Below are positions 1-10,112 of a stretch of 64,000 bases of DNA, piece after piece (position 1 is the first letter of the stretch; each line of letters begins with the position of its first letter). Source of the stretch: Lysinibacillus pakistanensis (GTDB taxonomy: Bacteria; Bacillota; Bacilli; Bacillales_A; Planococcaceae). The position numbers were made by a program, and so were the translations under genes. The stretch spans positions 62,001 through 126,000 of the forward strand of contig BBDJ01000003.1 of the NCBI GenBank assembly GCA_001312325.1. Direction: 5' to 3'. The notes under the pieces were generated by a model. It was not told the origin of the DNA, ran no database searches, and saw only the letters and a list, made by a program, of their open reading frames with translations.

Positions 1-1047
1 TGCTAATACAGGAGGTACAGCATTACCTATTTGCTTATATGCACTCGAGGCTGCACATGGGAAATCAAAATCATCGGGGAAAGATTGAAGTCGAGCACAT
101 TCTCTAACAGATAATCTTCTCCAAGTTGTCATATCATTTTCATCATCACCTATAGTTTTATAATGACCTTCAATATTACCATGGTGCTCGGAACGTATAG
201 TCGGTGCAATACTATCAGCTTTTATCCGTGTATTCCCTTGCATTTTTTTTACCTTCATAAAATTTTGCTTTTGAATAATCTTTAGTTCTATGATTAGGAA
301 CTTTTGGATCATCTAATTTATCCCATAAATCATCAATAGCTTGTGACGAGGTAATCCAATTTTCTTGAGAATGAGTTTCTTTTGGTAAATAAGCCTCTAC
401 GCCTTTCAAGTCATTACGTATTCCATAAATAATAACCCTTTCTCGATTTTGTGGTACACCATAATTAGCTGCATGGAATAGGTGGAAATAAACTTCATAA
501 CCACTTTCTTCAAAATCTTCTATTATAGTTTTTAAAATTAACCCATCTTCCATCATTAATAAATTTTTCACATTTTCAGCAATAAATGCTTTTGGTTTAA
601 CGGTATCAATAACCCTTTTCATTTGTAAATATAATCTACCTCGTTCAACAGATAACCCTTGTCTTTTACCTGCTAGACTAAAATCTTGGCATGGAAACCC
701 ACCTATTACTATATCTGCTTTAGGGAATTTTTCAGAAGGTACTTTATTGATATCTTCACAAACAATATGCTCACCAAAATGGTATTTATATGTCTCGGCT
801 GCTTTTTCAACAATTTCATTAGCCCAAATAATTTCAAAATTGTTTTTTGGATACTTTTTTTAGCTAAAAATTCAAATTCACCTCTAAAACCTAGGTCAAG
901 TCCTCCACAACCTGAAAATAGGGATAACACAGTAAATTTATCACTAGATTGAATTGTGTTAAAAGTATCAACATAATTTGTAATTCTATGTTTGTTGTTA
1001 AATTCTTGAAAATTATGTTCTATTTCTTCAAATAACTCTAATTGCAT
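1..1047 (-). CDS. DNA (cytosine-5-)-methyltransferase, 3' end beyond window
   Basis: This is a C5-cytosine DNA methyltransferase that transfers a methyl group from S-adenosylmethionine to cytosine in a specific site. Visible motifs in order are [17 protein letters not shown] (motif I, SAM binding, near residue 38), GGFPCQDFS with the catalytic PCQ, AENV (motif VI), PQNRERV (motif VIII), [17 protein letters not shown] and GNAVPPVLA (motif X). The ATG at 1047 follows a strong AGGAGG site. The frame is broken in T runs at 855-861 and 243-250 on the + strand; removing one base from each rejoins all motifs. No restriction endonuclease gene is visible beside it, so it may be an orphan or its partner may lie beyond the left edge. 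It sits next to an ssrA-type attachment site, which suggests it came with a mobile island. Confidence 0.9.
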
Positions 1048-1293
1048 TTATATTCCTCCTGATATATTTTTCAATTCAAAGGTACTTGGATTAAAAAAAT
1101 ATGCTACATTATATTTTAATATAAAATTTGTTTAACAGCTATTCATTTATACTTTGATATAATTAATATCACATTACTTCTAAGTACATAACAACCATTA
1201 TTATACAGTTTTTAGAAACTTAATAATAATTGTCTATTGATAAAGAAAAACTGAATGGTACTTTCTTCTAAAAATAGGATGGTTGAGCTCTAA

Positions 1294-1371
1294 CTTATAT
1301 ATTTTAAATTGTCCCCGCAACACAATTTTTCATCAGACGTAGTCAAATACGTAGTCAAACAAATTAAATAG
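1294..1371 (+). pseudogene. Possible C-terminal tail of a phage integrase
   Basis: A short open stretch reads KLSPQHNFSSDVVKYVVKQIK and ends with TAG about 50 bp before the ssrA-like attachment core. Integrases that use tRNA or tmRNA genes usually end just beside the core. The fragment is too short to prove homology, so this is an inference mostly from position. Confidence 0.25.
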
Positions 1372-1421
1372 TAGCTAATATACTTGAAAACTTTAGCATT
1401 ATAGCGTTTTATTAAACGGTA

Positions 1422-1443
1422 GGTTCGACTCCCGCCGTCTCCA
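1422..1443 (+). other. ssrA (tmRNA) 3'-end duplication, probable att site
   Basis: These 22 bases have the form of the 3' end of bacillary tmRNA: the T-arm loop GGTTCGACTCCC followed by GCCGTCTCCA. The upstream sequence does not have the tmRNA acceptor or tag region, so this is not a functional tmRNA gene. Integrative elements often target ssrA and leave a copy of its 3' end at the far junction. It therefore probably marks the outer edge of an island that includes the methyltransferase to the left or the integrase remnants to the right. Confidence 0.65.
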
Positions 1444-1490
1444 TAAATTACCAGCCTGTAAACGGCGGTATATCAACGATTTTCGAGGTT

Positions 1491-1531
1491 AGGGATATTG
1501 AATGGGAGTTGAACTCTTGTTGAATATCCCT
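1491..1531. repeat. Inverted repeat beside the att core
   Basis: AGGGATATT at 1491-1499 is matched by AATATCCCT at 1523-1531 with a 23-base loop. No T-tract follows. It may be an integrase arm-type site or an island-edge hairpin. The rest of 1048-1815 shows no convincing gene. Confidence 0.4.
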
Positions 1532-1815
1532 ATTTCACTCTGACACAAAATGATCTAGTTGAGTATTTGTTTAATTCCTAATAATTCCATTATGAATAAT
1601 TTTAAAATTAAGCAATAAAATTTTTATTCGCATCATAATCAACTATATGGAAACAATGAATATAATAGTACCATCTGAAAGTTTTTTTTGAATTATTATT
1701 TTTTTTGCTATTAAAAAGATAAACGAGGAATAAAAAAATAAATAATGACTAAAACTGTTTTACTATTGTTCACAATATTCTATTCGCTAAGATAATAGTA
1801 CGAGGGGTGTTATTT

Positions 1816-2010
1816 ATGAAATCATTGAATCTGATTTCACAAGAAGAGCGTCGTAAACGTATTCAGTTTGCAGTTGGCATGGCAGCTATCGATGGTGGAA
1901 AACCTACTGCTTTCACACAAAACTTACTGGACCAATATGAAAAAGGTGAAGTAACAACAAGTTATCTAAAACAAGCTATTATTGAAAAGTATGCAAGGGC
2001 GGCACATTAA
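1816..2010 (+). CDS. VbhA-type antitoxin of a Fic toxin
   Basis: This 64-residue protein resembles the VbhA antitoxin family, small helical proteins that bind Fic AMP-transferases and block ATP binding. The family fold is suggested by an N-terminal helix with ERRKRIQFAVGMAAIDGG followed by LDQYEKGEVTTSYLKQAI, which matches the usual 'Y..GEI....' helix. The classical inhibitory motif (S/T)xxxE(G/N) would fall on MAAIDG here, so Ser is replaced by Met and Glu by Asp. I chose ATG 1816 over the in-frame GTG at 1807 because ACGAGGGG lies at ribosome-binding distance. It is 8 bp upstream of the fic gene and is surely its operon partner. Confidence 0.75.
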   Translation: MKSLNLISQEERRKRIQFAVGMAAIDGGKPTAFTQNLLDQYEKGEVTTSYLKQAIIEKYARAAH

Positions 2011-2018
2011 TAACTATT

Positions 2019-2666
2019 ATGGATCCGTATGTATATGAAAACTCTAATGTTTTAAAAAATAAGTTAAACATTCGAGATGAACAAGAATTAATTAATATTG
2101 AAGCCCAATTTTTAATTGTTGGTATTTTAGATATTGATGATATTTTATCAGACATTGATTTTTTTCATTTATCTAGTCTACAAAAGGTTCATTATTTTCT
2201 ATTTCAATCAATTTATGAGTGGGCAGGAGAATTTCGTACAGTCAATATTTATAAGAGCGAAAAAGTTTTAGGTGGTGTATCTGTTGCATATAGCGATACT
2301 TCATGTATTGAGACAGATCTAAAACTCATTTTTGATTGGACTGCTTCAATTAGTTAGAGTGTTTCTAACAACCAATTAGCTCAGAATTTCTCCAGACTCA
2401 TGACAGATATATGGCGTGTTCATCCTTACCGTGAAGGAAATACTCGCACTGTCTCGATAATTATGAAGCTTTTTGCAGAGGCACAAGGTTTACAATTCAA
2501 TGAACAATTGCTTTCCAAAAATGCAGGGTATGTAAGGAAGGCTTTAGTATTAACCGCTGTTGAAGAATCTCCTGAACCAGAATATTTATTAAAAATAATT
2601 ACAAATGCACTAGGCTTAGCTAAAACAGGTTTTGTACCTAAGCAGAAAACAAATGATGAAATATAA
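2019..2666 (+). pseudogene. Fic/DOC family toxin, broken by an in-frame stop
   Basis: Fic proteins transfer AMP or related groups to target proteins. The N-terminal half ends at a TAG at 2355-2357; the same frame then continues with SVSNNQLAQNFSRLM and the Fic active-site motif HPYREGNTRT, which fits HPFx(D/E)GN(x)R with catalytic His. The upstream segment YEWAGEFRTVNIYKSE is the usual Fic flap region. Unlike most breaks in this window, this is a nonsense codon in one frame, not a homopolymer shift, so the toxin may really be inactivated. After the stop at 2666 another frame encodes YKIIEQYRVSNYEEKPF up to 2741, which may be the original C-terminus after a further one-base shift. Confidence 0.75.
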
Positions 2667-3437
2667 AATAATTGAACAATATCGTGTTTCAAATTATGAA
2701 GAAAAGCCTTTTACAACCGGAACAAGCTTAAATAAAAAGTGAAAAAGAACCAATATGAAAATCGTATTAGCAAGAGCTTAATATAATTTTATTAGAATAT
2801 TTAGATATATATAATAGGTTTTGCATTATAACTTCAATTTAATCCTGTGAGCCATTTTAAAGCTTTAGACCAGTGTTTTTCTAATGTAGCCATTGATTTT
2901 CAATGACTGGGCTTGTATTAGTATAGCTACCCTATTCATGATATTGTAGAAGTTGCTGAATTAATGGGCTTTGCTGTTGTAAATATGGATTATCAGGAAG
3001 ATAAAGTAGATGCATTTAAATCACGTAAAGAGGCTCAAGATGCTATGAATCAGTTGCAGTTTGAGGTATACAGTGGCACATAAAAAGTGTAAATCCTTCT
3101 TTGTACTGCTTACGGAACAGAGTAAAAGGTGAGTAGTAGCTTCCATACTTATCGTATTATTTATAGCAATTTAAAGACAAATTAGAGTTTGTAGAAAAAT
3201 AAAAAGAACAAGTCAAAAAAATGAGCTTGCTCTAATAGTTCATATATTAAATATAATTTTCAAATATTAGCTTTGATATCCTCTGTTTCAACAATATAAA
3301 CCATCACCGCTATATTTATTTTCATCCTTCACTGTGCTGCGATACCCTACCGCTTCACCGGAGACGGAGAATAATTCTCCGACCTCCCATCCCTGGTATA
3401 TAATCATTAGAAGTTACTCCCATCACGTCATACATAG
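2667..3437. other. Degraded intergenic DNA with a small coding relic
   Basis: Only fragments are visible here. From 2937 to 3083 the + strand reads IHDIVEVAELMGFAVVNMDYQ and then a charged stretch ending NQLQFEVYSGT and TAA; it has coding character but no start and I do not recognise it. CGGAGAAT-A-ATTCTCCG at 3365-3381 is a perfect short palindrome. The segment 3132-3302 is one copy of the repeat described separately. Confidence 0.35.
3132..3302 (-). repeat. Diverged direct repeat, copy 1, with integrase tail
   Basis: This segment and 4193-4353 are similar along their whole length, for example TTCCATACTTATCGTATTAT against TTCCATACTTATCATATTAT, then AAAAAGAACAAG and TTTCAACAATATAAAC. On the minus strand both encode the C-terminus of a tyrosine recombinase; here it reads VYIVETEDIKANI followed by a stop. 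Confidence 0.6.
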
Positions 3438-4016
3438 TCATTGGCAATTCTCCCATTTCTGTTTATTTCCGTAGAAGTTATCAAGATCATCAAACGAAGC
3501 TCTGAAGATATTTAAATTAGAGTCATTCAGCTCTAGCGTACCTTGAATGAATCCTAGCATGTCATCTGAGACATTAGAAGCGTCTTCAGCCCATTTGTTC
3601 ACCACTTTGTATACTTCTTTGTCATAAGCCGTTGTGTTGGTCATAAGGGTCGATGTAGCTAAGTTCTGAGTGATGCCGTTATAAGCGCTGATTGCGTTAT
3701 CGAAATTTAGTGATCCATCTTCATTAAGTGCCACTCGTTTAAACACTAGGTAATTTGCATACATTTCGTCTAAAGCGATTGCGTTTTCAGGTGACAGACA
3801 AGATTTATCAGTAGCAGGCTTATGGATCATCTCAACCGCTTCTACTTCTTCTGTTTCTACCACCTCAGCATTTTCACCTTCAGGGCTCAAACTTTCTTGC
3901 TTGTTCTTTGTAAGATAACTGTCGGGAGATACAAGATACCATATAGCTATGATACCCATCACTATAATAGATGTTAAAATTGCAATTATTACTTTGTAAA
4001 CATTATTCTTTTTCAT
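3438..4016 (-). CDS. Membrane-anchored hypothetical protein
   Basis: This 192-residue protein is intact. Residues 9-29 form one strongly hydrophobic helix after a short KKN start, so the protein is probably tethered with its C-terminal domain outside. A Glu/Val-rich linker (residues 45-65) follows, then a helical domain rich in Asn and Asp that contains one Cys near the start and one near the end, which could pair. I do not recognise a family. It lies between two direct-repeat copies that each carry an integrase tail, so it looks like cargo or a bystander within integrase debris. No operon partner is visible. Confidence 0.6.
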   Translation of the reverse strand: MKKNNVYKVIIAILTSIIVMGIIAIWYLVSPDSYLTKNKQESLSPEGENAEVVETEEVEAVEMIHKPATDKSCLSPENAIALDEMYANYLVFKRVALNEDGSLNFDNAISAYNGITQNLATSTLMTNTTAYDKEVYKVVNKWAEDASNVSDDMLGFIQGTLELNDSNLNIFRASFDDLDNFYGNKQKWENCQ

Positions 4017-4192
4017 TGTTCAATAACCTCCAAATTTTGTCCTGAAATATAACCAAGATTTGTTTCTCCTCCACCATATTCATAACTAACCATAAACCTC
4101 CGTCGTAATCGTTGGCACTATATCAGTTAAAGTTGTCTTCAAGTGCAGTTGAAATTCTATAATGCGTTGCTTGCAGAGACAGAGTGTAAGAT

Positions 4193-4353
4193 AGAGTAGT
4201 ACCTTCCATACTTATCATATTATGTAAAGTGTTTGAAGACAATTAGAGTTTGAAGACAAATTAAAAAGAACAAGCCAAAACGAAGCTTGTTCTAATAATT
4301 CTGAATAAAATTTTCAAATGCATTAGCTTTGATTTCCTCTATTTCAACAATAT
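4193..4353 (-). repeat. Diverged direct repeat, copy 2, with integrase tail
   Basis: Second copy of the repeat at 3132-3302. It overlaps the 3' end of the integrase pseudogene, whose minus-strand reading ends TSDVYIVEIEEIKANAFENF before the stop at 4292. Confidence 0.6.
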
Positions 4354-5263
4354 AAACATCTGATGTAATGTCCTTAAAGCTATGACCCAACCGCTTCTTT
4401 ATTTCGTAATGTGTTGCACCACTTATTTCTCATTATGTAGGTGGTGGTCGTGCCCCCTATTATCCTAAACTGTTACTAAAAAAACATTTTATATGCCTAT
4501 ACGCAAAAAAAATATATTCTAGCCGAAGTACGAAGCGAATGGTTGAAGAAAATTTGCCTGCCATGTTGTTAGCATGTTAGCAGGCATGCAAACACCTGAC
4601 CATCGTACCCTTAATTTAAGGGAGAGCACCTTTACGGATACCTGAAAAAGCAAGCAGATAGAAAAATGCGGTAATTTGAGCGTTACCAAATTGCTTTAAA
4701 CATTGAAGGAAGTAAATTAGCTGCTCCTTTGAATAGAAGTTAACCTCAGTATCTAATACAGTTGACGCCTTGATTTTAGGAAGAACCACTAACTTAAAAG
4801 GATTTGATGTAATCACGCTTAATAGCAAAATCAATTACCTTAGATGCATACGTTTTCACGGTTCGGAATTTTTTTAATTTTAATGAGCATTCATCAACAA
4901 AGTTTTGGCAAATTGGTACATTTAATTTCTCGATTCGATAATGCCAATTGCAGGGAGAATATGATTCCTGAAAATGCCAAGGGTTTTGACAAAGGTGCTT
5001 TCTTCGACAGTTCTTTCGTAGTGTTGAATCCAAACATTATATATATCCTCGTATGTTTCGGTTTTAGGCTTCTTATATTCCCCCTTTACTAACTTCGACT
5101 CTTAATTGAGCTAAGGCAAGATTAGCCTCTTTTTTTTGTTAGAAAGCCGCGTCTAGTAACGTGAATTTGTTTGCCTGTTTCGCTATCCATTCCTAAATAA
5201 AGCTTAAACATGTAGTAGGTCTTACCATCTTTTTTTAGTATATGATTTAATATTGTCTTTCAT
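4292..5263 (-). pseudogene. Tyrosine recombinase (phage-type integrase), decayed
   Basis: Pieces of one integrase lie in order on the minus strand. From ATG 5263 they read MKDNIKSYTKK, MDSETGKQIHVTRRGFLTKKE (the Arm-binding region), KKPKTETYEDIYNVW, VKTYASKVIDFAIKRDYIKS, VNFYSKEQLIYFLQCLKQF, AFSGIRKG (with the first catalytic Arg), and finally GATHYEIKKRLGHSFKDITSD followed by VYI (catalytic His and Tyr). Several frameshifts and an internal deletion around 4430-4610 remove the middle of the catalytic domain. Some breaks may be miscalls, but the missing HxxR region shows real decay. With the ssrA fragment at 1422 it supports an old integrated element. Confidence 0.75.
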
Positions 5264-5288
5264 TGAAATGCCTCCTAGAACCATACAG

Positions 5289-5338
5289 GGAAACTAGGGA
5301 TAGTTTCCTACCAAAACCCCACCAATAAGAAATTTTGG
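5289..5338. repeat. Two adjacent inverted repeats
   Basis: GGAAACTA (5289-5296) pairs with TAGTTTCC (5301-5308) across a 4-base loop. Directly after it, TACCAAAA pairs with TTTTGGTA near 5331. They lie just upstream of the integrase start and could be regulatory or recombination sites. Confidence 0.4.
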
Positions 5339-5462
5339 TAGGGAATTTTGTCATCTACTTTTTAGCTTGATTAAGCTAAATATGATTAAATAAGACCCAT
5401 ATTGTAGACGAGTAGAAGATGTCTGAATTTATAGATATCTTTTTTTCTTATCCCGCTCTATG

Positions 5463-5567
5463 AGTACTTAGTATATATCTATAAAATGTTTTTTTTATTG
5501 CAAAACAAGACTTTTTAAGAACGTATGTAAAATAAAATCTTGAATCATTATATACTTAGTATATAAT
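5463..5567 (+). promoter_or_regulatory. Promoter with PadR-type operator palindromes
   Basis: ATTATATACT-T-AGTATATAAT at 5547-5567 is a perfect 10-bp-arm palindrome. It covers the spacer and -10 region of a good sigma-A promoter: TTGAAT at 5540-5545, 16 bases, TATAAT at 5562-5567. A second imperfect copy (ACTTAGTATATA) lies at about 5466-5478. The operon it drives ends with a PadR-family regulator, and PadR proteins bind AT-rich palindromes of this size, so autoregulated repression of the transporter is the likely role. Confidence 0.7.
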
Positions 5568-5598
5568 AATGTAAAAGATATTAGGGGGATTTGATAAA

Positions 5599-6319
5599 GT
5601 GATTCAGGTTGAAAATCTTAAAAAGGAATTTTTACAAGGACAAGAGAGAATTAAAGTATTAAAAAAATGTTAGTTTACAAATTCAAAAAGGTGAATTTGT
5701 AGCTATTATGGGTCCTAGTGGCTCTGGAAAAAGTACTTTACTTCAATTATTAGGTGGTCTTGATATACCTACAGAAGGGGACATTATAATTAATCAACAT
5801 TATTTAAATAGGATGACAGAAAAGAAAAGGACAATATTTCGCAGACAGAATATTGGCTTTGTTTTCCAAAATTATCAATTACTTAGTAATCTAAATGTGG
5901 AAGAAAATATAGCTTTCCCACTTCATGCAGATGGAACTTTAACAAAAGATAAAAAGCAAGCAGTTTTACAATTACTTAATTCCGTCGGTTTAAAGGGACT
6001 TGGGCAGAAGAAGGCTAATTTGCTTAGTGGTGGGCAACAGCAACGTGTAGCTATAGCTAGAGCACTAGTTAGCAACCCCGCCGTATTATTGGCAGATGAG
6101 CCAACAGGTAATTTAGATAGAAATACAGCCGAGGACATTCTTGGGTTAATGACTAGATTTAATCGAGTTTACAATCAAACAATAATCATGGTTACACATG
6201 ATATTTTCGCAGCTGGATTTGCAGATCGAATTATTCTTTTTAAAGATGGAATTGTCGATCAGGTGATTTCTAGAAAGGATGAAGATTATGCTAAATATGT
6301 GGCGAATTTCATGGCGTAA
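5599..6319 (+). CDS. ABC transporter ATP-binding protein (LolD/BceA-like)
   Basis: This is the ATPase of a MacB/BceAB-type exporter. It shows Walker A GPSGSGKST, the Q-loop VFQNYQLL, the signature LSGGQQQRVAIARAL, Walker B VLLADEPTGNLD and the H-loop VTHD, in a length of about 240 residues that is normal for the family. The start is GTG 5599 with TTAGGGGGA at proper distance. The A run at 5671-5677 has one base too many and splits off the first 25 residues (VIQVENLKKEFLQGQERIKVLKN). Its last codons overlap the start of the permease gene, so the two are translationally coupled. The operator upstream suggests control by the PadR protein at the operon end. Confidence 0.88.
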
Positions 6320-8755
6320 TATAATAGAAAGGAAAAAAAAGATTTTTCTTTTCATTACTTGGGATCATTATTGGCATTTCCTTTATAACTTCCATGTTAA
6401 TTGCTGATAAAACAACAAATGATGTTTTTAATTATTATGAACAAATGTATGTAGCAAATGCTGATTATTGGTTTTTAAGTGATGAACATACCTTTTCAGA
6501 AGAGGCTGTTTCCTCTCATTTAGACAATCCAATCATTACTGACTCGTTGCTTGCACTTGATAAACATGTATTCTTTGATCTTGATGATAAATCGGAAAAT
6601 CAACGTTCTGTAAGAATTACGGGTGTGAATGATCAGAATAGTTCTTTACTAAAACTACCAGTTATAAAAGGAGAGTTAGATAATGAAGGGCTAATTATAA
6701 CCGAGCCTGTTGCAAATTTATTAAATAAAAGTGTTGGAGATACTATTCGGTTTAGCAATTTAGGAGAGGCTAAGGTTTCGGCAATAGTCGGGTATACACA
6801 GTTGCTTGCGAGTCCTAGTGATTGGGAAAGTGCTGAATCAACTAGTTTTAGAATTATGGCTCCCCTTGATTTGTTAAGAGAATGGACAGGTATGGATAAT
6901 GAGCTTTCATATGTACGATTTCAAACAAATGAAGATGGTGAAAAACTTTTTCAAGATTTACAGAATGAATTTACTAATTCAAATATATATATCCAACCAG
7001 TTGTCGCAGATGATCTACAAAGTAACGATATTGGGGGTCTCTACACATTTTTTTTACTTAATTGCTGTTTTATCTATGCTTATTAGTGGATTCATTGTCT
7101 TTAATTTGATTTATACAAGTGTTATGGAAAGAAAAAAAGGAATTTGCAATAATGAAAAGTTTTGGTTATTTGCAAAGCTCTATTTCTAAACTTGTATTCA
7201 TTGAAGTAATCATTTTATCATTAATTGGTACGGCTATTGGGGTTCCAATTGGGATTTGGCTTGGCGATATGTTTATGCAAACTTTGCTTAGTGTATTTGA
7301 ATTTGATACGGTGTACACTTTGAATTGGAAAATGCCTACAATAACAGCCATTGTAATAGGAATTGTATTTCCTATTATCTTCTCCTTATTTCCTATTTAC
7401 AATGCTGGGAAAACTTCGGTGCTCTTGACATTAAAAGAGGCGACTCAAACATTATCGTCGAAAAGACAATATCTATTTAGAGGTATTGTAGGAGTTGGCT
7501 TACTTTCCTTTATATTTATTGATCACTTTATTTCCTATTTAGCTATTTTAGCAAGTATTATTTTGCTGTTTCCATTCTTGTTAATAGGAATAAGTAAGAT
7601 CTTTAAACCAATTTTCAAAATGTTTTTTTTGGCTATTCAGGAATTTTAGCTACGCATAGCCTTACACAGCAATTAAATAGAAATGCCAATACTTCTGCTA
7701 TACTTGCCATTGGAATTGCAGTCATCTTATTGTTAAGCTCTGTTATAGAAACTGCTCCTGAAGGGTATGAACGTGATATTAGAAATACATTTGGGGGTGA
7801 TCTAAGGGTTACATCGGAAGCCCCTTGGTCTAGTGAAGATATAGAAACTCTATTTTCTTATGATTCTGTAGCAAATGTTACTCCACTAACAGAAGCTACA
7901 CCTATTACATGGGAAACAATGAATGATGAGAGTAGACAATTTTCTATTTTTGCCGTAAGTAAAAAGGGACCTATATTATTTGAAGATATTGAAAAAGAAT
8001 CGTTGTATGAGGAATTACAAAAGAAACCATCTATCCTGCTCGGTAAGCGAGCTTTTGATGAATGGGGTGGTAAAGTAGGGGAATACATTCACATAAATAC
8101 ACCTTCTGGTAATCAAAAATTTGAAGTCATTGATGTTGTAGATACTTCACATTATTCAGGATATGTTGGTTTTATGGATGAAGATCATTTAAATAATGAA
8201 TTTGGTTGGGCTAATAGTTTTGATATGCTACTAGCATTAAATGATAAATATAAAGGAGAGGAATTACAAGATCAGTTATGGACAGATTTCAATGAACACC
8301 TTTCAAAAGTTAAAACTATTGAAGATGAAATTAAAGCAACTACTTCTGCGTTATCTGGTATGAACGAAATAATATTAATTATGCTATTCCTAATTATTGG
8401 CTTAGCTAGTATTGGCACAGCTAATACTCTTTTAATGAATACATTTGAACGAACATCTGAGATTGGAACAATGCGAGCACTTGGATTTACTAGACAACAA
8501 GTAAGAAAGATGGTAGTTGGTGAGGGGTTACTCATAGGTTTAGTAGGAGTCATCGGGGGTGTAGTATTAGGTGTGATTTTACTTTACGTTACTAGTCAAT
8601 CCACGCTTTTAGGAGATTTCTTACCTTTCCATATACCTCTTGCTAATATTGGAGTAGCATTGATTGCTGGTCTATTACTAAGTTTTCTTGCCTCTTGGAT
8701 ATCCAGTATGACTGCTAGTAAAATAAATATTTTATCTTCAATTAAAGAAGGTTGA
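6297..8755 (+). CDS. ABC transporter permease with FtsX domains
   Basis: The corrected protein has about 815 residues. It begins MWRISWRNIIERKK, followed by a first transmembrane helix and an extracellular domain (MLIADKTTNDVFNYYEQMY...). A first FtsX module follows (three helices around 7040-7640), then FKMFFGYSGILATHSL starts the second half, with another extracellular domain and the final FtsX module with TSEIGTMRALGFTRQQV. This two-module layout is typical of exporters of peptides, lipids or antimicrobial compounds. Breaks lie in runs at 6333-6340, 7048-7055, 7132-7138 and 7623-7630; the last needs either nine or six T. The gene overlaps the ATPase gene and ends 6 bp before padR. The substrate is unknown. 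Confidence 0.85.
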
Positions 8756-8761
8756 TCAATT

Positions 8762-9271
8762 ATGTCAGTAAAGTATGGACTATTAACATTGTTATACCAA
8801 CAGGATAATCATGGATACGAATTAAAAGTAGAATTGGAGTCTCTACTAAGTACCAAAGGAAAAATTAATCCTGGTCAAATTTATACTACTCTTGACCGTC
8901 TCATTCGTGATCAACTCGTGTCATCTGCAGAGATAGATGACCAAGAAAGAAAGCTATATAAGCTAGAAAAGTCAGGAGAAAATGAATTGAAAAAAATGGT
9001 TATTAGAACCTGTACCTTATCATTCTACTAAGGACGACTTTCATTTTAAATGGAGCTGTGCTCGAAAAATCCATTTTGAGCAAGAAAAAAAATGATGCTA
9101 GAACAACAAAAAGCAATGATAATGAAAGATGTTTTAGAATTGACTAAATTAAAAACGGAATTTCTTATTCAAAATGAAGAACATAAATATTTATTAATCA
9201 ATGGCACACTTTTACATTTAGAGGCAGATTTAAACTGGATAAGTCAGATTGAAAATAGAATTCGTTCATAA
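8762..9271 (+). CDS. PadR family transcriptional regulator
   Basis: The N-terminus MSVKYGLLTLLYQQDNHGYEL, followed by NPGQIYTTLDRL and ERKLYKLEKSGENELKKWL, is the PadR winged-helix domain. The C-terminal part (FLIQNEEHKYLLINGTLLHLEADLNW) is the Vir_act_alpha_C-like dimerisation region with a final 'L.....WI..IE' helix. The A runs at 9090-ish (8990-8996) and 9085-9092 are miscounted and break the frame. It is the last gene of the ABC-exporter operon and probably represses it through the palindromes at 5463-5567, responding to a transported compound. Confidence is high for the family and moderate for the regulatory link. Confidence 0.87.
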
Positions 9272-9346
9272 ATCTATATAAAGGTTTCCTTTTTCATATT
9301 GCTGTAATATCTTATACTGTTTTTTCTCAACAAAGGAGGTGTTTGA

Positions 9347-9983
9347 TTGGGAATTATTCTTGAATATAGTTGGGAATTGTTTATACTTATTGAGTTATTA
9401 TCTATAGGGGTACTACTCCTATTTGGTATATTTCGTTATTTCTTTAATAAACCTACACTTAGCATTATGTTCATTTTTCTATTTTTATTTATGTTAATAC
9501 TTGAAGGGTTACTCGGATTGTATGTGTATCAGCAAACAGGAGAGATTTCAACATTTCAAATTGTTATTACTATATTTATTATTTATGCATTTACATTTGG
9601 TATATTTGATTTTATAAAGCTAGATCGTTGGATGCGTAGAAAAATTGGGACGTTTCGTGGTGTTGAATTATTATCTGATAAAGACTATAAAATTATTAAA
9701 AGAAATAATAACCCTAAATATATTGCAAAGAAGTATCGTAAGTCATCTTATATACATTTGGTTATTTTTGTTACAGTGCAAGCGTTTTTTTTGGATTATG
9801 GGAACGGAAAACCTTACAGAGATGAAAATGTATTTAACTGATTTGTCATGGATAGAAAAAGGGATAGCAAAGGAATCACCCTATGCTAATGAGATTACTT
9901 TTGGAATTGGAGCAATTTGGAGCATTGTTTTTATCATTGATTTTATCTACTCATGGTCTTATACATTGTTTCCTAAAAAATAA
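9347..9983 (+). CDS. Conserved integral membrane protein
   Basis: The protein has about 212 residues and at least five transmembrane segments: residues 8-28, 38-58, 66-90, around 140-155, and the C-terminal pair. A central loop contains FIKLDRWMRRKIGTFRG and KYIAKKYRKSSYIHL, which is positively charged and so cytoplasmic. The C-terminus ends FIYSWSYTLFPKK. I recognise the style of a conserved Bacillus membrane protein of unknown function but cannot name it. The TTG start at 9347 is chosen because AAAGGAGGTG precedes it by 7 bases. One extra T in the run 9785-9792 splits the gene. Confidence 0.7.
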
Positions 9984-10068
9984 AGCCTTTTATTTGAGAA
10001 AGTAAACCATTTGGCTTTAAGTTGCGATAGCTATAATCATTTCAATTATGTATTTCATACAACAAAAA

Positions 10069-10112
10069 TACTACCAGATAGCAATAAAAAAAACATTATC
10101 TGGTAGTAGCAT
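10069..10112 (+). terminator. Intrinsic terminator hairpin
   Basis: TACTACCAGATA pairs with TATCTGGTAGTA across an A-rich loop, followed by GCATTTTT. It ends the operon of the membrane protein. The rest of 9984-10356 shows no gene. Confidence 0.75.

Noticed and set aside
1422..1443. Functional tmRNA gene
   Set aside because: Only the 3' 22 bases fit; the tag reading frame, 5' half and pseudoknots are missing.
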